Shown: piece by piece, positions 29,801 through 40,000 of the stretch
How the letters are laid out: every line of letters starts with the position of its first letter
How positions within the stretch are numbered: position 1 is the stretch's first letter
Origin: Neocallimastix lanati (nom. inval.)
Lineage: Eukaryota > Neocallimastigomycota > Neocallimastigomycetes > Neocallimastigales > Neocallimastigaceae
Assembly: GCA_016946835.1 (NCBI GenBank)
Contig: JACVTC010000083.1
Span: 100,001-140,000 of the forward strand
Length of the DNA: 40,000 bases
Direction: 5' to 3'
Program-made: the position numbers and the translations under genes
The notes under the pieces: generated by a model
Database searches by the model: none
What the model was told of the DNA's origin: nothing
What the model saw: the letters and a program-made list of their open reading frames with translations, nothing else

Positions 29801-30728
29801 ATATACATGTAAATTATTTAATAAGAAACTAATAATTTTCATTTTATTGACGAAATTTATTACCTTCTAATGTATTATTATCATTAGAAGTATTATTATC
29901 ATTAGATGTATTATTATTTTTATTATTTAAATCATTATGGTCAGTTTCATTTAAAACAACATTATCATTAGCGGTGATAATTGTATTATTATTCTCAGAT
30001 TCATATTCAATTTTATTTTCTGTATTTGGTAAATTTGCTATTTCAGTATTATCTAAAAATATAATAATAAATAATGTGAAAAAAATGTATGTAAATTATT
30101 TAGTGAAAAACCAAAAATTTTTATTTTATAGATGAAGTTTATTACCTTCTAATGTATTATTATCATTAGATGTATTATTATTTTTATTATTTAAATCATT
30201 ATGGTCAGTTTCATTTAAAACAACATTATCATTAGAAGTTATAATTGGATTATTATTCTCAGATTCATTTTCAATTTTATTTTCTGTATTTGTTAAATTT
30301 GTTATTTCAGTATTATCTAAAAATATAGCAATAAATAATGTAAAAAAAATACATGTAAATTATTTAATAAGAAACTAATAATTTTCATTTTATTGACGAA
30401 TTTTATTACCTTCTAATGTATTATTATCATTAGATGTATTGTTATTTTTATTATTTAAATTATTTTGGTCAGTTTCATTTAAAACAACATTTTCATTAGC
30501 TGTGATAATTGCATTATTATTCTCAGATTCATTTTCAATTTTATTTTCCGTATTTGGTAAATTTGTTATTTCAGTATCAAAATTTTCATTATTTGCTAAT
30601 TCATTTACCTCTTCCTTAGTAACGTCAAGTTCTTTAGTATTATTAATTTCTTTTTCATTTATATCAATTTTTTGTTCATTATTTTCATTTTTTTGGTCGG
30701 TAACTACATCATTTTCAGAATTATTCAT
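26809..30728 (-). CDS. IQUB: IQUB-like axonemal protein (IQ motif; no ubiquitin-like domain seen)
   Basis: IQUB is a ciliary protein tied to radial spokes and flagellar motility. Exons: 30728-30410, 30316-30146, 30052-29864, 29770-29367, 29207-29118, 29002-28904, 28807-28597, 28511-28333, 28235-28068, 27944-27851, 27706-27624 and 27516-26809; 904 residues. Landmarks: [40 protein letters not shown], an IQ motif [34 protein letters not shown], and a C-terminal Cys pair module [15 protein letters not shown] with GRCRKCI, then [17 protein letters not shown]. The first three exons encode an Asn/Glu-rich acidic region made of near-identical repeats. I do not see the ubiquitin-like domain that human IQUB carries before the YKPYLGG block. 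The gene implies motile flagellated cells (zoospores). Confidence 0.9.
29771..30600 (-). repeat. Tandem triplication of an exon-intron unit in IQUB
   Basis: Three consecutive exon ends (30410, 30146, 29864) encode near-identical repeats containing [15 protein letters not shown] and [12 protein letters not shown]. Each is followed by a 93-nt intron of very similar sequence (30409-30317, 30145-30053, 29863-29771). The first and third introns resemble each other more than the middle one. Unit length is 264 to 282 bp. The second and third exons are 171 and 189 nt and phase 1-1, so copies can be gained without shifting the frame. Confidence 0.9.
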
Positions 30729-31283
30729 TTTTATAATATTTATTATATTTGTATTTTATAATTATTTTTTTTATTGAGATTTAATAAAAATTATATATTT
30801 TAAAACATTTATATTATTATTTAAATTTTTTTCGGTATATTCAAAAATTTTTTTTTAATACCTTAACTTAAATTTAAATTTGTTTATATGTTTTTTTTTC
30901 ATTAACTTTAAAAAATTTCAATATTAAAGTTTATTCAATATAATTTATTTTTTGGTATTAATTATTAAAAAGATACATAAATAATAAAATAATCATTTGA
31001 AAATCATGCGTTCTAAAAAAATTCAATCATTTACCCGATTGGAAATATAATATAAATACGGATTTATTTGAATTAATGAATTAATATGAGTGAAAAATTT
31101 TCTGATTAATTCTAATCCTAATGTAAACTATACATTTTGATTAATACATTAAATTTTATGTATCTTTAAATAATTTTTAATTTTTAAAATTTTTACTTTT
31201 ATAATATATTTTTTTATAATTTATTTTTATCTATATTAATTTCTTAATTATTAAATTTTATTTATAATCATATAAAAATAAAC
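30729..31283. other. Divergent promoter region IQUB/TIM17
   Basis: A 555-bp gap between divergent start codons, mostly A+T. The most G+C-bearing patch (31007-31060) contains CCGATTGG at 31035-31042, a reverse CCAAT box 242 bp upstream of the TIM17 ATG. Promoter use is inferred from position only. Confidence 0.45.
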
Positions 31284-31745
31284 ATGAAAGATCCTACTAA
31301 AGAACCATGTCCTTATAGAATTATTAATGATACTGGTAGTTCCTTTGCTATGGGTGCAATTGGTGGTGGTATATTTAATGCTTTTAAAGGTTTTCACAAT
31401 TCACCAAGAGGTCAAAAATTTTCAGGTATGACTACTGCAATTAAAACTAAAGCTCCAATTAGTGCTGGTAATTTTGCTGTATGGGGTGGTCTCTTTGCAG
31501 GAGTAGATTGTACCTTATCAACTATAAGAGGAAAAGAAGATTCATGGAATTCAATTTGGAGTGGTGCAATAACTGGTGGTCTTTTAGCAATGAGGAGTGG
31601 ACCAACAACAGCCTGTGCTAGTGCAGTTATGGGTGGTGTACTTTTAGCTGTTATCGAAGGTGTAGGTCATGCTATTAATAATGCGAACTCTTCGATGTAC
31701 AAGCCTCAACCAGCTACGATTCCTGAGGAAGATAAATCAAAATAA
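31284..31745 (+). CDS. TIM17: TIM17-family inner-membrane translocase subunit
   Basis: A 153-residue single-exon Tim17. In the TIM23 complex, Tim17 forms the lateral cavity through which presequence proteins cross or enter the inner membrane. Landmarks: PCPYRIINDTGSSFAMGAIGG, FHNSPRGQKFSG (39-48), APISAGNFAVWGGLFAGVDC, RGKEDSWNS, ITGGLLAMRSGP. Four Gly-rich membrane helices are expected around 15-33, 60-78, 88-104 and 110-130. Cys9 and Cys76 occupy the places of the conserved disulfide pair of yeast Tim17, with an additional Cys111. The C-terminal tail is short and hydrophilic. If the host is an anaerobic fungus, the target organelle would be the hydrogenosome; that is inference. It is the only intronless gene in the window. 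The start ATG precedes the family N-terminus directly. Confidence 0.95.
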   Translation: MKDPTKEPCPYRIINDTGSSFAMGAIGGGIFNAFKGFHNSPRGQKFSGMTTAIKTKAPISAGNFAVWGGLFAGVDCTLSTIRGKEDSWNSIWSGAITGGLLAMRSGPTTACASAVMGGVLLAVIEGVGHAINNANSSMYKPQPATIPEEDKSK

Positions 31746-31980
31746 ATTTTTTAATGGAATTAAATATAAGTAATTTTATTATTATCTATTATATTAATAA
31801 AATAGTATACATTTTTTTTTTTTTTTTTTTTAAAAAAATAAAAAAAGGTTTATAAATTTTATAATTATAAAGCTTTTAATATTTATAGCTTTTTTTAATT
31901 TCTTCATTAAATTTTTGAATGAAGAGTAAATAAGTAAAAGATACAAAAAAAAAAAAAAAAAAATAAAAAACAAAAAAAAC

Positions 31981-32020
<40 letters not shown>

Positions 32021-32294
32021 AATAAAATAAAAAAAAATATAAAATTATAAATAATAACATAATAATAATAATAAAAAATTGAAACCATGAAATCAAATTT
32101 AATTTATTTACTAAAAAAAAAAAAAAAAGATTAATAAATAAATAAAATAATAAAAAGAAAATATCAGTAACAATTATTAATTAAATAATGAAATTTATAT
32201 TATTATATATTTTTAAATATAAATATTAGATTATTTTTTATTTTATGTATAAATGCAACACTTCAATTTAAATTTTGAATAAATAAATAAATAA

Positions 32295-32327
<33 letters not shown>

Positions 32328-32705
32328 AGATAAAAGAGAAAGAAAATTTAATACAATTTCTTAATACATAATAATTGCTTTATTATATTTTAATTTTATT
32401 TATATCTTATTTATACTCATTTACTTTAAATTTATTTTTTTTGTCAGTCAATTTTTAAATAAATATTTAAATATTTAATTATTATTTTTTATTTTTTTAT
32501 AATATCATATATTATCTTAATTTTATTTATTTTTTAAATATATTGTTATTAATATTATTATAATTTTTCAAATGCTATGAATTTTAAATTATTTTATATT
32601 GCTTTTTTTTCTTTTTTCTTTTTTCTTTTTTCTTTTATATTTTGTTTGATTAATAATTTTAATATTTTATTTCATTTTTTTTTTTTTTTTTAATTATATA
32701 TTTAT
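31746..32705. other. Convergent intergenic region TIM17/DPM1
   Basis: A low-complexity gap with long A tracts at 31943-31962, 31983-32019 and 32299-32325 and T-rich patches near 32601-32690. Reading frames of poly-Phe on the minus strand are products of the A tracts. No gene was seen. Confidence 0.7.
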
Positions 32706-34328
<1,623 letters not shown>

Positions 34329-35746
34329 CGTGTCAATAAATGGGTCTATTTATATCTGTTAGTTCTGATTATTTATTGTTGAATTACTAAAATTATTATT
34401 ATAAACATTTTAATTAATAATTATATAATATTATTATTAATTATATATATGTGTATTTATATCTTGTAATAATATTTTCTTTTTTCAATATATATTGATT
34501 ATTTGTATAAAAAATATCTTTAAAAAATTATTTTAAAATTTTATTATTCTGAATATTAAAATTAAGATTAAACAATAGATTTCTGGCTTATCAATTTTGT
34601 ATTAAATACCCATTCCTTAAAAGATACTTCCTAAATATTCTAAATTCAATGTTAAAAAATGTATATAACATTTTTTCATAATTTATTTATTATAATTAAT
34701 AAATAAATAAATTTTATTTCTGAATTTTCATTATTATTTATAAAGCTAAACAATTATTATTATTATTATTTTTTTTTTAAACTTTTATTAGCATTTCCTA
34801 TATTAATTATTCTTCCAAAATAATTTTTGCTAAATTATTTTTAATTAAATATATATAGACTTTATTATTAACATTATTTCAATACTTTAATTGATATATT
34901 TCCGTTGTTTTCTGTTATTTATCCAATTTTTCATACTTTAAAATAATTATTCAATTAATTATCTTATCCTATTTTTATTAAAAACAATTTAAAATTTATA
35001 TATTTATATATATTTACATAAAAAAAAAAAAAGATTTAATGATAAAATATATTTTATTTTAAGAATTTATATCTTAAAAAAAAATTATTATATAATTATA
35101 TAGTATAGTAAATATTTTTAAATAATAAAAGTGTATAAAACTAATTACATTAATATCGAAAATGTACGATTCAAAAATGTATTTTATATAATGTAAAAGT
35201 TTTTTTGAAAATTTAAAAATCTTAATTATTATTATAATTATTGATAAATACATTTTTATTTAGTTAATTTAATGGTTTAAAAAAAAAATAAGATATTTCA
35301 AATTTTTAATTTTTTTTTTTTTTTTTTAAATTATAGGAATAGAAATAAGTTTAAATGAATAAATTTAACTTAAGAAATAAAATAAGTAAGATACTTTTAA
35401 TAGTTATCAGTAATTAAGTCATTAATAATTTATAATATAAAAAGTAAATATGTTTTTTTAATATATATTTTTGATATGTAAAATTATTTTTCAATATTTA
35501 ATTATTATATTAAAATCTATATAAATTATAAAATAAATTATGTAATTAACTTATTTAATAATATGATCTTTAATTTTTTGAATTAATGATTGGATAAAAA
35601 TAATTTTTTTTATTTTGAATTTTTAAATTTTTTTTTTTTTTTTATATATTTTTTTTTTTTAAAAAATAATTTATAATTTTGTTATAATTTCTATTATATA
35701 TTAAAAAATAATTATTAGTGAAGGATTAATTGAAAATTAATTAAAC
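34329..35746. other. Divergent intergenic region DPM1/NOP9
   Basis: A 1.4-kb AT-rich gap between divergent genes. It holds scattered T runs (35308-35325, 35629-35660) and a TGATTGG (reverse CCAAT-type) at 35587-35593, about 154 bp before the NOP9 ATG. No gene was seen. Confidence 0.6.
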
Positions 35747-37397
35747 ATGCCTCATGAAAGAAGAAGGAAGACAAGAAGAGCAAAAAAACAAAAATCAGTT
35801 GAAGAAAAAATTGAAGAACAACAAATAGAAGGAGAAAATCTTGATTATTCTCAAGAAAACCAATATGAAAATGAAAATTATGAAAGTGAAAAATATGATA
35901 ATGTAGATAATAAAAAAAAGTTATTTGACGTTAATAATTGGGATAATGATGTTCAAGCACACTATGGACGTCCTTCACCTGATATTCTCCAATACTTTTC
36001 TAATATTGAAAAAATGCTTTCAGAACAAGAATTTGAAGATGAAGAAGGTATATCATTTAATTAGTGTTATAAAAGAAAATTATAAATACATATTAATAAT
36101 TGATATACAAATTTTAAAATATATTTTTATAATAAAATAAAATAAATTATTTATAGTTTTGCTAAAAAATATTAATATATATGTTTGAATATTTAATTTT
36201 TTCTACATATCAATGAAATTTCAAATAAATTAAATAAAATATAAACATAGAACATGAAATGTTTTTAAATAACATATATAAAGAAATTGATGGTAATGAA
36301 TTACAACTTGCAACAGATAAAGAATGTTCAAGAATAATGGAAAAAATATTAAAAGTTTCAAATGATGCTCAAATTAGAGTATTTTTAAATCAATTAAATG
36401 AAAAGTATGCAACTTTATTATGTATAAAAAACCTAAATGCAAATTTTATTCAAAGATATTAATAAAACAATATTAAATAAAATATATAAATATTTATATA
36501 GATATATTGAATTATTTACTCATCGTTACGGTTCACATGTTTGTCAAACGATTCTTGTTCTTGGTTCAGATATAATAGAAAGAGAAGTAAAATATTTATT
36601 TCCGAAATTTAAACTAATTATAAAATTTATATATAAATATATTTTAATTAATTTAATTTTTGATATTTAAAAGATAAAAGGTGAATCTGTAATTATGAAT
36701 TCCGATGATAATCAAAACCCACCACCAACTATGCAAGAATTGGTTGTTAAAATGTGCAATGTAATTTTATATTCATATGTTATAATTATTAAAAAGTATT
36801 AAATATTTAAATAATAAATAATTAATTAAAAATTAAATTTTTTAAATTTAAAGATTTTAGAAGATTACTGGATTCATTTAATTTCAAATCAATTTGGTTC
36901 TCATCTTTTAAGAGTTATTTTAATGATTTTATCAGGTCAATATGTTACTCTTGAGAGTAATGAAGTAAGAAGTAAAAAATCAAAGCAATATAATGCAAAA
37001 AATAATGTTAATTTCAAGAACACTGAAGTAAGTTATAATATTTAATTTTTATTGATTTATAATAATAATAAAAGAATATATATATATTATTATTAATACT
37101 AAAAGAAATAATAATAATAACATTAATAATAACAACAATAATAATAATAATAAAATATATTTATTTATATTTATTTATATCTAAAAATGTTATAAATCTA
37201 ATATATTAATTCTTATTTTTTAAAAATTTATTAAAATAATATTCATAGCAAAATTTGAAAAGAAAAAGACTAGTTCCAGATTCATTTAAAGATATTTTAA
37301 ATAATATTTTAGAAAAGTTAACAAAAGATATGGGTCCAACCGAACTTCATGTATTTTGTGTTAATTCTATTGCTAATCCCGTTTTACAAGTATCATT

Positions 37398-37431
<34 letters not shown>

Positions 37432-37836
37432 ATACTTTAGTACTTTAAATTTAAATTTATTAATATTAATTTTATATATTTTCCTAATAAAATTAACACA
37501 AAATTTAAATCATTATTAAATAAAAAATAGTATTTGGTAAAAATTCAATATGAAAATGGTAGTGAATCAATTATAAATAATATTTTTAATACAAAAGAAG
37601 ATGGTTCAATTGAAAAAGATAATTTTGTAAACGATTTATTAAAGCATCCAGTAGGTTCTCATTTATTTGAAAAAATGTTAAAGGTAACATAAAATTAAAT
37701 ATAAAAGGATATATTTGAATATATATATATTATTAAATCATAGAAAATTAAATTTATTTAGCAAATTTATAATACAATATATAAATATAATAATATTTAT
37801 ATACTTTCATATTAATTTTAATTAATAAATTAAAAA

Positions 37837-37890
<54 letters not shown>

Positions 37891-38721
37891 AAAAAAAATT
37901 AGTACTGTTCAGACAAAATGTTCCATAATATATTTATAACTTATTTCCATGGTCGTTTGGTTGAATTAAGTAGAAATAATATATCAAACTTTGTTGTTCA
38001 ACATTTATTAGAAAATGTTAGAAGTTCACAACAACTTCAAATTATGATTAAAGAAATTATTTCAGAGTTTGAATTTTTCTTATGTAAGTTTTGTTAATTT
38101 TAAAAATTTATTATAAATTAATATTTATTAATATTACCATTACTATCAGATTTTATTATATAATTAAAAAATATTAAAAATATTTTATTGTATAATATAT
38201 ATATTGGTTAATAAATAATTAATAATTAATAATAAAAAGTTAGAGGTCGTTCAGGTGTTGTTGTTAAAGCTGTTGAAGCTTGTGGAAAGCATAAAGTTCA
38301 ACAAAAAGAAATTGTTAATGCTATTAATAAAGCATTCCATGTTACTAATGAAAGTAGAAAAACTATTATTAAGTTACTTTTAACTTTAAAAAAATATGAA
38401 GTAATTATTATTATTATTATTATAATTATATGTATATATATCTTTAAATATAAAAATATATAAATATATAATTATATAATTATATAATTATATATATTTA
38501 TAATATATTTAATAAAATATTAATGAAATTGAACATTTAATTTTAAATAAATTTAGGATTATATAAGAGATAGTAATGCACCATACTTAATTCAAGGAGC
38601 ATTAATGATTGAGACATTATTATCTTTTGAAGATGGAAATAATAAATTCTTGATTGAAAGGTAAATATTAACATAATGTATATCTTAATAATATTACAGC
38701 AAAACTCATATTAATAATAAT

Positions 38722-38752
<31 letters not shown>

Positions 38753-39673
38753 TTTTTATTTTTTTTATTTTTTTATTTTTTATTTTTAATTTTTAATTTT
38801 TAATTTTTTATTTATAGTTTAATAAATTTAAGTCATAAAGAAATTAAGGAATGGGCAATTGATGCTATTGCATCTCGTGTTATTGAATCCTTTTTATTAA
38901 GTTCACAAGTATTATTAAAAGCTAAAAGAAAAATTTTGCATATGTTTGATGGTAATTATGGTGAAATTGCATGTAATCGTTACGGTAGTCATTTAGTTGA
39001 TAAATGCTGGGCTGTTTCAGATTTAAAGATGAAGGAAAGTATTGCAGAGGAATTACTTGAAAATGAAAGAGAATTAAATTCAAATTTCCATGGAAAGTTT
39101 GTATTAAGAAATTGTAAAATTGAGAATTTCAAGAGAAACAGACAGGAATGGATTGAACATGAACATGGATTAGAACGAAAGAAACAAATGTTCGAAGAAT
39201 TATTAAATGATTCTACAGATACCAAAACTCAAAATAAATCTTCTAATAATGAAGAAGATACCGATGTTAAAAGTACCAATATACTTAATTCTGCCCTTTC
39301 AGCCCTTGGTTTCGATAAAGGTTTATCTCAGACAACCTCAAAGGATAAGAAAAATAAGAATAAAAAGAAAAAGAAAACTGAAAATGTAATTAATTTTTTA
39401 TTTATTTATTTATTTAATTTAATTTAATTTATTTATTAATTTGAATATATTCATATTAAATTTAAATATACTACTACTACTTACTACTACTACTACTACA
39501 AATAATAATAATAATAATAATTTTTTTTTTTTTTAAAAAATTTTTTTAATCATTTAGATGGAATTGGATGATGATAATCAAGAAGATAATATTAGAGCTA
39601 AAGAAGAAATAGTTAAAACAGATGAAATTGATCAATTATTCAAGAAAAAGAAACAAATTCAAAAGAATGTAAA

Positions 39674-39708
<35 letters not shown>

Positions 39709-40000
39709 TTAATTTAATATTGTTTAGTTATTTTTTTTATTTTTGTTATAGTTTTTGTTATGTGTTATTAATATTTCTATTTTAAAGACATCAATTAATG
39801 ATGTTAATGATAGTGATAGTGATGATGATGATGAAGAAGAAGAAGAAGAAGAAGTAAAGGAAGAAAAGGAAGAAAAGAAGAAGAAGAAGAAGAAGAGTAA
39901 GAAGGAAAAGAAGGAAGCAAAGGACTTAAATATGGTTCTTGAAGCCATTTCATCTACTAAGAAATCTAAAAAGAAAAAGCGTTCACATAAGAATGATGAT
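35747..40000 (+). CDS. NOP9: Nucleolar Pumilio-repeat protein NOP9 (3' end beyond window)
   Basis: NOP9 binds the 20S pre-rRNA near site D and is needed for 40S subunit formation in the nucleolus. Exons: 35747-36047, 36251-36404, 36502-36586, 36674-36760, 36854-37027, 37249-37389, 37531-37683, 37903-38083, 38240-38400, 38557-38660, 38818-39385, 39558-39668 and 39788 onward. The basic start MPHERRRKTRRAKK and HYGRPSPDILQYFSNIEKML are typical of the family. Pumilio-type repeats follow: DKECSRIMEKIL, HRYGSHVCQTIL, NQFGSHLLRVIL, HPVGSHLFEKML, NNISNFVVQHLLE, FRGRSGVVVKAVE and CNRYGSHLVDKCW, then the closing HGKFVLRNCKIENFKRNRQEW. The C-terminal tail is Lys/Glu-rich with a run of Glu then Lys, as in other nucleolar proteins. 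All visible junctions are GT-AG and in frame. No stop codon is reached by 40000. Confidence 0.92.
37859..37886. repeat. Poly-T tract in NOP9 intron 7
   Basis: About 28 T residues ending 15 bases before the acceptor AG at 37901-37902, preceded by (TA)n. It sits in the polypyrimidine-tract position. Similar T tracts occur in NOP9 introns 6 (37399-37430), 10 (38727-38750) and 12 (39678-39705). Confidence 0.8.

Noticed and set aside
31983-32096. Minus-strand Phe-rich frame downstream of TIM17
   Set aside because: Translated poly-A tract with no other support.

Overview
The window looks like a nuclear contig from an anaerobic gut fungus (Neocallimastigomycota) or a close zoosporic relative. The reasons are extreme A+T richness, huge (AAT)n and (AAAT)n microsatellites, long poly-A/T tracts, short GT-AG introns in nearly every gene, fungal-type housekeeping genes, and an IQUB homologue, an axonemal protein expected only in an organism with flagellated cells. 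The taxon is inferred from these features, not read from a marker gene.

There are ten protein genes. Left to right: ARP5 (+, 170-5889, 16 exons); an EBP2 homologue (-, 6408-8232) that is broken; a NOL11/Utp8-type t-UTP protein (+, 10533-13569); a smgGDS (RAP1GDS1) armadillo-repeat exchange factor (+, 15096-18960, 14 exons); a PH-domain protein (+, 20261-22246); an FHA-domain protein with an unrecognised C-terminal domain (-, 23320-25960); IQUB (-, 26809-30728, 12 exons); TIM17 (+, 31284-31745, one exon); dolichyl-phosphate mannose synthase DPM1 (-, 32706-34328, 9 exons); and NOP9 (+, from 35747, running off the right edge). Gaps between genes hold AT-rich low-complexity DNA and simple repeats.

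The most unusual feature is at 6841-7290. It is a 450-bp block of about 45% G+C inside the conserved core of EBP2 exon 2, flanked by a perfect 15-bp target-site duplication. On the minus strand it starts exactly at a tRNA-like head with good A and B boxes, an encoded CCA and an Asp-like GTC, continues through an unrelated body with no internal TTTT, and ends in T8. This is the structure of a tRNA-derived SINE with a T-rich 3' end. Removing the element and one duplication copy restores the EBP2 frame exactly. A second lesion, a +1 shift in an A9 run, lies near the EBP2 start.

Other structural oddities are a tandemly triplicated exon-intron unit in IQUB with three 93-nt introns; a smgGDS gene in which all 13 introns are phase 1 and most exons are about one armadillo repeat long; an uninterrupted (AAT)n run of about 770 bp in an ARP5 intron whose flanking exons do not join in frame; and a 57-bp minisatellite in another ARP5 intron. 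Three genes (EBP2, NOL11-like, NOP9) act in nucleolar ribosome assembly. The others serve chromatin remodelling, small-GTPase control, glycosylation, protein import and the flagellum, so the window reads as ordinary genome with one notable retroelement and not as a dedicated cluster.
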